This document shows, one piece after another, positions 27,785 to 35,983 of a stretch of 64,000 nucleotides of DNA. Under the pieces are notes generated by a model. That model was not told the DNA's origin, searched no databases, and worked only from the letters and a program-made list of their open reading frames with translations. Source of the stretch: Kurthia sibirica (lineage in GTDB: Bacteria > Bacillota > Bacilli > Bacillales_A > Planococcaceae); the NCBI RefSeq assembly GCF_003143975.1, contig NZ_QFVR01000013.1:27936-91935 (forward strand), given 5' to 3'. Position 1 is the stretch's first letter. Each line of letters starts with the position of its first letter. The position numbers were made by a program, and so were the translations under genes.

Positions 27785-28184
27785 AGTTAGGATTCAAAAT
27801 AGACTTTCCGTTGAAGTAACCTTCAATGGGAATTTGCATATAGACCATAGCGTTTACTATTCTTTTTCTACGTGTTGCATTTTGTCTAATTAGACCAGGG
27901 TTTTTCGTGCGAATCGTTACATAGGATGTTTTTTCATCATTTTCAATCAATTGCTGATAAAGTTTATTGGAAATATTCGTTTCAATTGAACCGTATGACG
28001 ATACTAAAAATCGAACAAATGTAGCTCGCTCAATATCAACATAATTTATACCTTTTTTTTTATAATCACTCTTATTACGGTGGAGTATGTTCATACCATT
28101 TCCGTTCTGAATAAAATTATCAATGGACTGTAATACAACGTCATGGACTGGGTAGTTTAATTGTTCTTTTTTTAACGGGTTCAT
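27783..28184 (-). CDS. Small cytosolic hypothetical protein
   Basis: ATG after AAAGGATTTAGAGGA. The 133-residue product is basic at its C-terminus (QNATRRKRIVNAMVYMQIPI), with no signal peptide or membrane helix, unlike its upstream neighbours. It is the last gene of the minus-strand run 31127-27783. No family is recognised; a regulatory or nucleic-acid-binding role is possible from its charge. Confidence 0.65.
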   Translation of the reverse strand: MNPLKKEQLNYPVHDVVLQSIDNFIQNGNGMNILHRNKSDYKKKGINYVDIERATFVRFLVSSYGSIETNISNKLYQQLIENDEKTSYVTIRTKNPGLIRQNATRRKRIVNAMVYMQIPIEGYFNGKSILNPN

Positions 28185-28208
28185 TCCTCTAAATCCTTTC
28201 GGTACTGA

Positions 28209-28811
28209 TTAGTTATAAGGCTTGTAATCTTTGATTCGTTCCATTTTTTCAATCGTTTTACCATCGTTGGAAACAGTGATATAGAAGGAATCAGTACGTT
28301 TTCTTAATCGGTCTTTATCTTTAATTTCAATCGTGTCATCTTTTGTATAAGGTATGACTTTTACAGTTGTTAAGTAGCGACGCTTTTCTTTCATTTGATA
28401 AATACTAATGGAATCAAATAAACTTTTCTTGCTAGATCCATCAATGAAACTGTTACCTGTTACGTCTTTATCTTCAGGCATATAAGTATTGAAGAAATAT
28501 TTCGCTTTTACGATAGATTCCATTTCTTTTCGTGTTGCTTGATATTCAGAACCATTTTTAAATGTAGTTGCTTTTACAAATACACTTTCGATTAGCTTGT
28601 TGTCACCTTGTACGATAAGGCTAGGAGCACCGCTATTGTCGATAGCGAGTTCTTTGTTTTGTAGCTTTTTATCTAAACTCGCAACATTCTCTTTGTTTTC
28701 GGTATATTCTTTGACTGCTTGATTGTATCGTTCATTTGATTGCACTTTATGATTCACTGCAAACCCAACAACAATGATACAAACTGCTAATAGAATGACT
28801 TTAATTTTCAT
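28209..28811 (-). CDS. Secreted or membrane-anchored hypothetical protein
   Basis: ATG after GATGAGG. A short basic start and hydrophobic helix (VILLAVCIIVVGFAVNHKV) form an uncleaved anchor or signal peptide, without a lipobox. The extracytoplasmic part has a coiled-coil stretch (about 30-60) followed by an alpha/beta region ending in a beta-strand pattern. It lies 20 bp downstream of another secreted protein gene and in the same run as the sortase and SH3 genes, so it is likely part of a cell-surface module. No named family is recognised. Confidence 0.7.
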   Translation of the reverse strand: MKIKVILLAVCIIVVGFAVNHKVQSNERYNQAVKEYTENKENVASLDKKLQNKELAIDNSGAPSLIVQGDNKLIESVFVKATTFKNGSEYQATRKEMESIVKAKYFFNTYMPEDKDVTGNSFIDGSSKKSLFDSISIYQMKEKRRYLTTVKVIPYTKDDTIEIKDKDRLRKRTDSFYITVSNDGKTIEKMERIKDYKPYN

Positions 28812-28831
28812 CAGTGAAACCTCATCTCTTG

Positions 28832-29452
28832 TTATTGGTCTTGGTCGTGGTGATTAGCTGAATTTTTAAAGAAATCTTCATTTTCAGTTTCAGAACCAAT
28901 TTTCGTTACATTCTTACGCTCGATTGAAAATTTCTTTATATCTGTGTAGTAAATCAATTCAAAAGTTCGAGTTAAATCACCGTTTTTATTGTAATAAGCA
29001 ATCATTACGGGAAGCTCACCTACGGATGTTGCTGAATTTTTAAAGATTTCTGCGGTCCATCGAGGGTTATTAACGAATGGTCCATCTAAAAATGATTCAT
29101 TTTCGGGGTTCTTGAAAAAATTAGCGATAGATTCATTTAGTTCTGCATAAGCAACCGATTGAACCTTTTCAGTTTGATATACGCCATCTACAAACGTCAT
29201 ATCCAGTAATTCTTTCTCTTTCTTGATTAGGCTTTTTAATCGTTTTTCCATTTCATTGTATTGATCAGGAATCTTACTGATGTCACCTTTATGATTTTCT
29301 TCAATTTGTTTCATTTCAATTTGTTGTGCGACTGCTTTTTTACTCATCGTTTCAATGGCTGCTTCATCTGCTTTTGCTGATTGAAACATGGAAAAGGACG
29401 CTATGACTGATACTAAAACAGTTGCACCGATAATTTTGTTACTTTTACTCAA
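28832..29452 (-). CDS. Secreted hypothetical protein
   Basis: The likely start is TTG at 29452, after AAAGAGGTGG, giving a signal peptide ending near FQSAKADEA; an upstream ATG at 29491 would overlap the sortase gene and has no ribosome binding site. The mature part is helical and Glu/Lys-rich (about 40-80) and then alpha/beta. It is similar in layout to the protein encoded at 28209-28811, an N-terminal helix followed by a globular part that includes FELIYYTDIKKFSIERKN. It probably works on the cell surface with the neighbouring sortase. Family unknown. Confidence 0.7.
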   Translation of the reverse strand: MSKSNKIIGATVLVSVIASFSMFQSAKADEAAIETMSKKAVAQQIEMKQIEENHKGDISKIPDQYNEMEKRLKSLIKKEKELLDMTFVDGVYQTEKVQSVAYAELNESIANFFKNPENESFLDGPFVNNPRWTAEIFKNSATSVGELPVMIAYYNKNGDLTRTFELIYYTDIKKFSIERKNVTKIGSETENEDFFKNSANHHDQDQ

Positions 29453-29468
29453 TTCGTCCACCTCTTTC

Positions 29469-30152
29469 TTATTTAGCGACACCTTGAACAAGGTATCGAT
29501 TTTGACCGTCTAATGTACAAGTGATAAGCGATAACATTTTTTCGTTTTTCTGAATTGCGTCATCATCTTGAATGGATTGAATATTGGTCGGTTTGATAAT
29601 TTTAATACTGTTAATCGTGTATGTTTGTTTCTTACCTTTGTACTGAACCGTTACATCATGCCCCTTTAATTGTGTGATTCGAGAAAAGAGAACAGGATTT
29701 TTCGTATTCATGTTATGTCCTGCAAGTGCAAAGTTACCGACTTTGTTTAAATGTTGGTTCGGTTTTAACGTACCAACTCCAACGGCTAACTTTTCAGTTG
29801 AAAACCCTTCTAATATCGGTAAATTTAATTCAATAGAAGGTGCTTGGATTGTACCGACTACTTGCTTTTTAATGGCTTCTAAATTAGAAGAAGCGTCGTG
29901 TATTTCTTGATTCGTTAAGTTTTTCAATTCAGCGTCATAACTAATAGATGATGCGCCGTTTTCGTTAGTTGATTGTGAATCAAAGATAAGCTGACTTCTT
30001 TCGGGATCGTATGAATCGACTAATTCAGCTCCAGTATCTTTAATCGTTGCTTGTGCTTTCTGTTCATCGAAATAGAGGAATAACATTGCTCCAACCGATA
30101 AAATAAGGCAAGAAAATATAAAAACTATGAATAGTCCTAGCTTTTTATTCAT
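29469..30152 (-). CDS. Sortase transpeptidase
   Basis: The likely start is ATG at 30152 (MNKKLGLFIVFIFSC), close behind AAAGG. The upstream in-frame ATG at 30269 would add a non-hydrophobic leader and has no good ribosome binding site. One N-terminal membrane helix is followed by the catalytic barrel, with the His in ALAGHNMNTKNP, the Cys in SLITCTLDG (TLxTC-type motif) and the Arg in QNRYLVQG. This is a class A-like sortase. It attaches proteins bearing LPxTG-like signals to peptidoglycan. Since the adhesin of this element ends in LAQTG, this enzyme may be its dedicated partner, which is inference from co-occurrence. Confidence 0.88.
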   Translation of the reverse strand: MNKKLGLFIVFIFSCLILSVGAMLFLYFDEQKAQATIKDTGAELVDSYDPERSQLIFDSQSTNENGASSISYDAELKNLTNQEIHDASSNLEAIKKQVVGTIQAPSIELNLPILEGFSTEKLAVGVGTLKPNQHLNKVGNFALAGHNMNTKNPVLFSRITQLKGHDVTVQYKGKKQTYTINSIKIIKPTNIQSIQDDDAIQKNEKMLSLITCTLDGQNRYLVQGVAK

Positions 30153-30248
30153 AAAACCTTTAAAACCTCCATTCAAATGATATTTTTCATCATTATAACA
30201 TAGTTGATTTTTGTGTGATATATACAAATGTGATTTTAAGGTTTGGTA

Positions 30249-30288
30249 AAAAAATACACCACAATCCAAAGAATTGTGGTGTATTTTT
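30249..30288 (-). terminator. Terminator after the SH3 gene
   Basis: ATACACCACAATTC-type stem (AATACACCACAAT with ATTGTGGTGTATT) with A and T runs on both sides. It ends the SH3 transcript before the sortase gene. Confidence 0.85.
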
Positions 30289-30290
30289 AA

Positions 30291-31127
30291 TTAGTCTTTC
30301 GGTGGGTTCTTATATTTCACTAATTTAAGTGCCGAAGCTTCAACCCAACCACGTATGTCTTTCGTTACTTGTGTATCGTAATAATTCACACCATTGTATG
30401 TTTGTGAACCATAAACACGTTCAGTTCCAGCATCGTAATCAACATTCCATCTCCAGTTATCAAAATCACCTAACGTTGGATAGATATGAGAAATTTTATT
30501 TGATTGATAGAAATAGTTCTTTGTATCATATTCGATTTCAACATATTTCCCGAATGGGCTTTCAGCAACTTTCTTTAGATATTTCGCGTTTAAATAGCCA
30601 CGAACTTTTCCGTCGTTCATATATAAGAATTTCTGACCGTTAAATGTACGATAACCTTTAAATTTGATTTTTGTACCCTTTTTAACGTGTTTGATTTGTT
30701 TAATATTTGTTGACGTACCCGCCTCTGCTCGTAAAATCATACCAGCAGTTAATTTATAATCAGCTTTCTTCATATCTACATAGTTAGACGTTTTCACCTT
30801 TTTGAAATACTTGTTACTGATGAAGCCTTTGTATGTTTTACCAGCTGATGTTTTGTAAGTAATATAAGCAAATGAATTTTTACCGATATTATAAACTTTT
30901 GTACGTTTTACTTTAGAACCCTTCGGAACTTTGGTGATCTTCTTCGTTGATTCTTTAAAATCAGCTTTTTGGCGTAACATTAAGTTTTGAGTTGTTTGGT
31001 ACTCGGTTTTATATGACTCAATCGTAGTAGCTGCTTTTGCTTCGATTGGTTGGATTGCGTTCGCTCCAAAAGATGATACAAACAACGCTCCTGTTAATGC
31101 TGTTGCCATAACTAATTTGTTCTTCAT
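30291..31127 (-). CDS. Secreted protein with SH3-like repeats
   Basis: ATG after AAGGAATTGAATT. A signal peptide ends near ANAIQPIEAKA. The mature part has about three bacterial SH3-like repeats, each opening with a LxLRxxA-type strand (QNLMLRQKADFKESTKKI, LTAGMILRAEAGTSTNIKQI) and followed by KKGTKxK and YKGFIS or RGYLNAKYLKK strands. The last 80 residues are different. Such domains bind peptidoglycan or cell-wall peptides. No catalytic domain is fused to it, so it is probably a wall-binding accessory protein. It leads the minus-strand surface cluster and has its own terminator. Confidence 0.82.
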   Translation of the reverse strand: MKNKLVMATALTGALFVSSFGANAIQPIEAKAATTIESYKTEYQTTQNLMLRQKADFKESTKKITKVPKGSKVKRTKVYNIGKNSFAYITYKTSAGKTYKGFISNKYFKKVKTSNYVDMKKADYKLTAGMILRAEAGTSTNIKQIKHVKKGTKIKFKGYRTFNGQKFLYMNDGKVRGYLNAKYLKKVAESPFGKYVEIEYDTKNYFYQSNKISHIYPTLGDFDNWRWNVDYDAGTERVYGSQTYNGVNYYDTQVTKDIRGWVEASALKLVKYKNPPKD

Positions 31128-31500
31128 AATTCAATTCCTTCTTTCATTTTTTAGTTTTTTTACATTCTTTTCAATTGATAGAACGATTTATAATTGATAA
31201 AAAGCTCTATAATCTCCACAAGACCTACTCAAAAAAGAAGTTTTGAAAAGAAAAAAGGCCCATTTGGAATAAATGAGCCATTTTTCGAAAAGTCCCGAAG
31301 GGAATATTTCTTTTTTCAGTGGCAGACATAAGACTGCCACCTCAAAACAATGTAAATTGTTTTGATTGGTTTTAATTATAGAAAAAGAAGGACACTTTCC
31401 TTCTTTTGAATAAAAGTAACAATTTCCCATTTTTGATGTTAAAATTTATCTATGTTTTCGAGTTTAAGATAATGATTAATAAATATAGGAACGGAAGGTT
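31128..31500. other. Non-coding region with a series of hairpins
   Basis: No convincing gene is seen. Four hairpins follow one another: AAGGCCCATTT with AAATGAGCC and T/A tracts (31251-31285, a minus-strand terminator), TGGCAG/CTGCCA (about 31320-31341), AAAACAAT/ATTGTTTT (about 31345-31364) and AAGAAGGA/TCCTTCTT (about 31385-31405). On the minus strand these precede the SH3 gene, so they may be the leader of that gene, or the end of a short separate RNA. The shared 13-mer TTTTCGAGTTTAA lies at 31455-31467, before the plus-strand gene. Confidence 0.45.
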
Positions 31501-31509
31501 GTTAATTGC

Positions 31510-32091
31510 ATGAATTATTATTTCAAAGAGTATGTAGATAGTAGAAGTTTAAATATTTGTCCTAGTGATGCGAATGAATTGAATCACAGATATTCTATAG
31601 AAATTCCATTTATAAATAGAAGTAGTGATAATCCAGTTGCTTATGTGGTTTGCAAAAACCCTAGTAAAGCGGGATTAATAGAGAATAATAGAGTAAAGTC
31701 CGATAAGACTGCGAATAAATTATCTAAATATTTCTATGAAAGAGGATATTCGAAATTGGTTATTTTGAATTTAGCGAGTGTCTATGCTACGGATCTTGGC
31801 ACGTATTCACATGCTTCTATTCGGGACTTGGTAAATGTTCGAGAAAATAATCAAGAACTTCGTAAGCAACTTAGCCGATTCAGACCAGAAATCGATACAG
31901 TCGCAGTTGGTTGGGGGATGAAAAATAAAATTAAAGGTTCAAAAGTTGATTACGACCAAAGAATTGATGAGGTGTTGGAAATTATAAAATGTTATACAGA
32001 GAAAATTCATAAATACCCTTCTGAATTAAGTTATCCAATACACCCTGCAAACAGTGGAGGGTGGAATAATGAAGAATTAGTTTTATTTTAA
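31510..32091 (+). CDS. DUF1643 family protein
   Basis: ATG at 31510 after GGAAGG. The segment AYVVCKNPSKAG, then a D-K-T-A-N-K helix, then YSKLVILNLASVYATDLG, matches DUF1643, whose members have an (M/V)xNPS..D..T...R...GY..l.v.NL pattern. The biochemical role of DUF1643 is not established in my knowledge; members are common on phages, plasmids and defence islands. The gene is alone on the plus strand. Length (193 residues) is in the usual range. Confidence 0.7.
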   Translation: MNYYFKEYVDSRSLNICPSDANELNHRYSIEIPFINRSSDNPVAYVVCKNPSKAGLIENNRVKSDKTANKLSKYFYERGYSKLVILNLASVYATDLGTYSHASIRDLVNVRENNQELRKQLSRFRPEIDTVAVGWGMKNKIKGSKVDYDQRIDEVLEIIKCYTEKIHKYPSELSYPIHPANSGGWNNEELVLF

Positions 32092-32120
32092 ATTTTACTC
32101 CTATAGTAAAAACACTAAAA

Positions 32121-32505
32121 AAACGTCGATACAACGAAGTGTGAGAAAGCTCTCAAACCTTGTTATATCAACGTTTCCGGATATTTTTAAGTTGCGTTAT
32201 GCAGTGAAGAATAGTATAATAATATGTAACAAATACATAAATGAACGTAAAAAAAAGCAACTAATAACGAGATTTAAGTCGGATTGCAGTCCTTCTAAAA
32301 TCGCTTCACGTATCCTGAACATACGCTACAACTTTTTCATTTCTAGTTACTTTAATTTAAGTTTGATGCTGCCAATCAATCGAATTGATTAGCTTTATAG
32401 CCTTATTTTACTAAGTATTTGGCTATTTTTCAAGTATCAAATTTCTTTTTGGTGACTTTAAAAGACAGGTTTGTATCGTAATCGATACGAATTTGTCTTT
32501 TTTTC
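32121..32505 (+). promoter_or_regulatory. Long leader with promoter and two terminators before Rep-like gene
   Basis: A promoter (TTGCGT 32192-32197, 17-bp spacer, TATAAT 32215-32220) opens a leader of about 300 nt. Upstream of it, AAACGT.GATA.AAC (32121-32135) and GTT.TATC.ACGTTT (32162-32176) form an imperfect inverted repeat. Downstream are a hairpin GCCAATCAAT/ATTGATTAGC (32370-32393), a terminator-like AGCC..GGCT hairpin with TTTTT (about 32398-32430), and a strong terminator AAAGACA..CGATACG..TGTCTTTTTTT (32461-32505) only 20 bp before the start codon. This arrangement suggests transcriptional attenuation of the downstream gene. No intact gene is seen in the leader. Confidence 0.5.
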
Positions 32506-32526
32506 GTTTCAAAAGGAGCAACTTCA

Positions 32527-33669
32527 ATGAAAAAAGAATACTTAACATATGACATCAACCCTTTAAAATTCAAGGAATTAGGGGTATTTGAATCAGTAGC
32601 CGAATTTAATAAGCATTATGAAATGACGATGGGCGATTTAAAAAAATATTTAGTAGGAGCACGATACGAGTTTTTACATATGTTGAAGAAATATATGTGT
32701 AAAGTGCCTGGTCTAGCGAACGCTACTTACAAAACAGTCATTGATCAAGCAAATACAAAGAAAAAAGTTACGTCTAAAACAACGGTAACGAATTTAATGC
32801 CACTACTTGAAAAATTCGGCATTATTAAAATGTATGAAACGAAGAATTCGAGAACAAATTTAAAGAGTGCGAATATCATTGTTTGGCAAAAATACGATAC
32901 TGAAAATACGAAAGCCTTTATCGAATTTTTGGAGAACCCATCATCTGCTAAAAATGAAGTGGCGACAAAGACAACAATTACGGAGAAATTGAACTCGTTT
33001 GTTAAAGAAGGAATTACTTTTACAACGTCATTTTGCGAGGTCACTAAAAGCAAAAATCTCGTAACCCAACCGTTACCCAATGAGGTGACATTAAACAAAC
33101 AATCTTTAAACAATTCTTTAAACAAAAAAGAATTAAACAAAAAAGATGAAAAGATTAAAACAGTAGAACAGGAACCTAAAGAGAAAGAAACGAAAGAACA
33201 AAAATCGGTTACACCCGTTTTACGTGATAACCTTTCTCTTTCAAGTTATGAAAATGAAGTTCAAGACCTTCAAAATCAATTTCCTTTAATCGGCATTAAG
33301 TGGATTAAATCAACGTTTACAAAAGCCTTAGAAGGCTTTAAAAGAGGTTCGATAGGGAATATCATGGGCTATGTATTCGGTGCTGCTAAAAAATTTAATG
33401 AGCGATTAACAAGCGAAGCTGTTGAAAATGCACTCGAAGGTTTTAATCTTACTGGTAACAATAATTCACCTAAAAAAATAAATCAGCAACGTGCAATTCC
33501 AAGTTATATCGGAACGAGCGAAAAACCTACTAATTCTGTTGAAGAAATGGAGCGTTTGTACAAAAAAAGTAAAGCAACAAGCCATACGGAATTAGCTGTG
33601 ACGACTGAAAAGCCAAAAAAAATGAATATTGATGAACTGGTGGCAAATTATCAAGCGAGTACACGCTAA
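32527..33669 (+). CDS. Winged-helix replication-type protein
   Basis: ATG after AAAAGGAGC. The N-terminal 130 residues look like a winged-helix domain (TVIDQANTKKKVTSKTTVTN then LMPLLEKFGIIKMYETKN), comparable in layout to Bacillus plasmid and phage replication proteins. The middle (about 180-245) is Lys/Glu/Asn-rich linker. A second helical region follows (about 245-310, LQNQFPLIGIKWIKSTFTKA), reminiscent of DnaD-like C-terminal segments. The strongly terminated leader suggests copy-dependent control. It could be the plasmid initiator, or a transcription regulator. The function is inferred, not shown by a diagnostic motif. Confidence 0.55.
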   Translation: MKKEYLTYDINPLKFKELGVFESVAEFNKHYEMTMGDLKKYLVGARYEFLHMLKKYMCKVPGLANATYKTVIDQANTKKKVTSKTTVTNLMPLLEKFGIIKMYETKNSRTNLKSANIIVWQKYDTENTKAFIEFLENPSSAKNEVATKTTITEKLNSFVKEGITFTTSFCEVTKSKNLVTQPLPNEVTLNKQSLNNSLNKKELNKKDEKIKTVEQEPKEKETKEQKSVTPVLRDNLSLSSYENEVQDLQNQFPLIGIKWIKSTFTKALEGFKRGSIGNIMGYVFGAAKKFNERLTSEAVENALEGFNLTGNNNSPKKINQQRAIPSYIGTSEKPTNSVEEMERLYKKSKATSHTELAVTTEKPKKMNIDELVANYQASTR

Positions 33670-33699
33670 AAAAAAGACACACCAATGAAGGTATGTCTT
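33668..33699 (-). terminator. Terminator of the gene at 33709
   Basis: On the minus strand AAGACATAC and GTGTGTCTT pair and are followed by eight T. It separates converging genes. Confidence 0.7.
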
Positions 33700-33708
33700 A
33701 GTAAACCG

Positions 33709-34986
33709 CTATAAATCAATGATATAACGAACGGTTTTCATCACTTTATCAACGTCTGTTCCCACATTTTGTCCGAATACCGTATTGCTATCGGTTAATT
33801 TGTGGAATAAATCATAAAGGACTGCCATTTTCGTGCGTTCATTCGTTGCGAGATTTCGATATTCGGGGTTTAAAGTCGATAATTCGGCTAACCATGCAAA
33901 TTCATTTGTTGCTTGTGGGCGAGCAAAGGCTTCTTGTTGATTAAACATTGTCACGTTTTGAGGTGGTTGTTGTTGATTCCACTGTTGCTGAACGGGTGGC
34001 TGCTGATTCATCTGATTCATCTGATTCAACTGCTCCTGTTCGGATTGTGACGGTTGAGCCTGTTGTTGTTGCTGAAGTAGTCGTTGTTGTTCTAACTGCT
34101 CCTGTTTCAAGCGTTCTTGCTCTTGTCGTTGAATTTCAGCTTGTTTCTGTGCTTTATCTAAGTCGATATAGTAGGACTGACGAGCAAGGAAATTTTCATT
34201 TGTTGGATTGTGAAGGAAGTCGTTCAATAGATTTTGTTGATTCTGCATAGCAAGACCATGACGATTTTCTTCAATTTGGAGTAAATTCTGGTTAATCATA
34301 TTCATTTCATTATTTACTTCGGTACGATGCTTGTCAGTTACTTTAAAGCTCTTAGCACCCGTTACGAGCTTAGGATTACGAATACGGAAGGTACTGAAAT
34401 CAGCAAGTGATGGAGCGATACGTGAAATGGCGTCAAACGTTTGGATCGTTGCATCAAATACAGGGCGTAAATCTTCCCAGTGTTGGTTGATACGGTGTGC
34501 TCGAATATCTTCTTTTAACTTTTTGGTATCTTTATCAATCTTCTCTAAGGCTTCAAAACCTGCTTCTGCGAGTTTTGAATCAAGTTGGCTAATATTTGTG
34601 TCACGCATAGCGTCAAATTCCTTACGGACGCTTTTACGAGCCTCTGCGACTAACTTACGCAACTTTTGTGCTTCAGCTAACTCTTTCATGTTGGTATCGA
34701 GTTCATCTTCTTGAATTGTCGCAATATCCATATTCGTTAAACGTTCAACGGATTGGACCATTTCAGAAATTTGATTGAGTGCAAGTGAAAATTCGTCCGT
34801 AACTTGAATGGCGTTACCTTTCATAAGTGATACGGACATTAATTCATTCAACTCGTGCTGAACGAGTACGGGTTGTAAAGCAACCGTTTCATTCTGTTCA
34901 TTCAATTGGGCTTCGATAACAACATTTTCAACTTCAGGGAAGGTGAGTTGATTATTATTGATTGGATTCGTTTCATTTGTATTCAT
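33709..34986 (-). CDS. DUF1351-like coiled-coil protein with Gln-rich linker
   Basis: ATG after AAAGGTG. Residues about 70-190 form a long charged helical region (AQKLRKLVAEARKSVRKEFD) that resembles the DUF1351 proteins of Firmicute phages. A second coiled coil (about 230-300) leads into a Gln/Pro/Asn-rich low-complexity stretch (about 285-345) with pure glutamine runs. A 75-residue C-terminal domain has the look of a folded helical bundle (NEFAWLAELSTLNPEYRNLA). DUF1351 proteins accompany phage recombination and ssDNA proteins, so a role in DNA metabolism of the plasmid is plausible. The link is weak. Confidence 0.55.
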   Translation of the reverse strand: MNTNETNPINNNQLTFPEVENVVIEAQLNEQNETVALQPVLVQHELNELMSVSLMKGNAIQVTDEFSLALNQISEMVQSVERLTNMDIATIQEDELDTNMKELAEAQKLRKLVAEARKSVRKEFDAMRDTNISQLDSKLAEAGFEALEKIDKDTKKLKEDIRAHRINQHWEDLRPVFDATIQTFDAISRIAPSLADFSTFRIRNPKLVTGAKSFKVTDKHRTEVNNEMNMINQNLLQIEENRHGLAMQNQQNLLNDFLHNPTNENFLARQSYYIDLDKAQKQAEIQRQEQERLKQEQLEQQRLLQQQQQAQPSQSEQEQLNQMNQMNQQPPVQQQWNQQQPPQNVTMFNQQEAFARPQATNEFAWLAELSTLNPEYRNLATNERTKMAVLYDLFHKLTDSNTVFGQNVGTDVDKVMKTVRYIIDL

Positions 34987-35014
34987 AAAATCACCTTTCT
35001 TTCTTTGGATTAAA

Positions 35015-35056
35015 ATAAGATAACCGCAAGCAAAATAGCATGAGCGATTATCTTAT
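35015..35056 (-). terminator. Intergenic hairpin terminator
   Basis: ATAAGATAACCGC and GCGATTATCTTAT pair with one mismatch; on the minus strand TTTT follows. It ends the transcript of the gene at 35064. Confidence 0.7.
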
Positions 35057-35063
35057 AAGTTCA

Positions 35064-35465
35064 TTAATATTGATCGAATAGTAGTTCTACGTCATTTTCA
35101 TCTGCATTTTCGATTTCTTCTTCATAAATCGCTACACCTAATTCATACGAGTAAATACCAGCTTGGAAATCACCGTCTGTTGGTTTATTCGATTCGACAT
35201 TATTATCGAAAAAATATTCAAATTCCAGTTGAGGATAGGTTTTGGCTAAGGTCGTTATATCATCGACAATAGGTGCGTCTGTGATGCCTTCAATGGTAAG
35301 AATACCGTACTTTTCTTGAACAATTGAAAGGTCGTATTTGCTACCAGTAGCCGTTTTAAACGGTTCGTTTTTCAATTGTAATTCCTTGTGCAAATCTTTC
35401 AATTCGCTGACTAATTCAAGCGAATATCCAGCAATAACTAAGGCATTATTGTATTTAAACTTCAT
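35064..35465 (-). CDS. Small acidic orphan protein, paralogue of its neighbour
   Basis: Starts with ATG at 35465 after AAAGGGAG. The 133-residue product is acidic with an alternating alpha/beta pattern. It shares an arrangement with the product of 35481-35894: an N-terminal strand ending in ...LKDLHKEL, a central (I/L)(A/V)(K/M)TYPQ(L/F)(E/D)(F/Y)EY segment (TTLAKTYPQLEFEYFFDNN), then a strand with GIYSYEL or GRRIYQE, and an acidic tail. The two were probably formed by tandem duplication. The fold may be ferredoxin-like, as in other small plasmid orphan proteins. Function unknown. Confidence 0.65.
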   Translation of the reverse strand: MKFKYNNALVIAGYSLELVSELKDLHKELQLKNEPFKTATGSKYDLSIVQEKYGILTIEGITDAPIVDDITTLAKTYPQLEFEYFFDNNVESNKPTDGDFQAGIYSYELGVAIYEEEIENADENDVELLFDQY

Positions 35466-35480
35466 TTCGATTACTCCCTT

Positions 35481-35894
35481 TCACCAAATGGTAGATAAAA
35501 AGCTAGGATATTCAAGTTCATTTTCACCTTCAAAGGTATCTTCTGAAATTAACTCGCGTTCTTGATAGATTCTTCTACCAGCTAACAACAATTCATTATT
35601 ACGATAACAATACTCGTAATCGAATTGAGGATAGGTCATCACCAATTCGTCAATTAATGTCGCAATATGCGAGTCTTTCGTTTTGAATGAAGCATTGAGT
35701 TGAGCGAAGCCATCATCTGTATCAAATTCAAACTTTGAATAGAAGCAGTAGGTTTTATTTTCAAATCGAGTTAAACCATTTTGAGCTTTCGTTAAAAATA
35801 CATCACGATATAGATTCTTCAGTTCGTTCACATAATTGCTCCGAATGATTAAAGTGTTTTGTACAGAAATGGTAACTGGTAATATGTTTGGCAT
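35481..35894 (-). CDS. Small orphan protein, paralogue of its neighbour
   Basis: ATG at 35894 after TGGAGTG. It shares the TYPQFDYEY core and the overall strand order with the 35064-35465 product, which lies 15 bp downstream in the same orientation. The C-terminus is acidic (EDTFEGENELEYPSFL). It has no membrane segment, signal or catalytic motif. The pair looks like a tandem duplication; function unknown. Confidence 0.65.
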   Translation of the reverse strand: MPNILPVTISVQNTLIIRSNYVNELKNLYRDVFLTKAQNGLTRFENKTYCFYSKFEFDTDDGFAQLNASFKTKDSHIATLIDELVMTYPQFDYEYCYRNNELLLAGRRIYQERELISEDTFEGENELEYPSFLSTIW

Positions 35895-35936
35895 TTTATC
35901 ACTCCATTTTTTTTAAATTTGTTACATAGAAAAAAC

Positions 35937-35983
35937 GATAGCGGCCACTGTCAGTTACAAGTAACTGACAAGTGCTGCTATCG
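35937..35983 (-). terminator. Long terminator that spans the CPBP stop codon
   Basis: CGATAGC..CACT.GTCAGTTAC pairs with GTAACTGAC..AGTG..GCTATCG; TTTTTT follows on the minus strand. The stop codon of the upstream-lying gene (35955-35957) is in the loop region, so the coding 3' end doubles as terminator. Confidence 0.85.

Noticed and set aside
31188..31430. An 80-codon minus-strand open frame upstream of the SH3 gene
   Set aside because: It spans four hairpins including a terminator and has no credible start signal.
32141..32392. An 83-codon open frame before the winged-helix gene
   Set aside because: It has no ribosome binding site, covers a promoter and hairpins, and its translation has no protein-like pattern.
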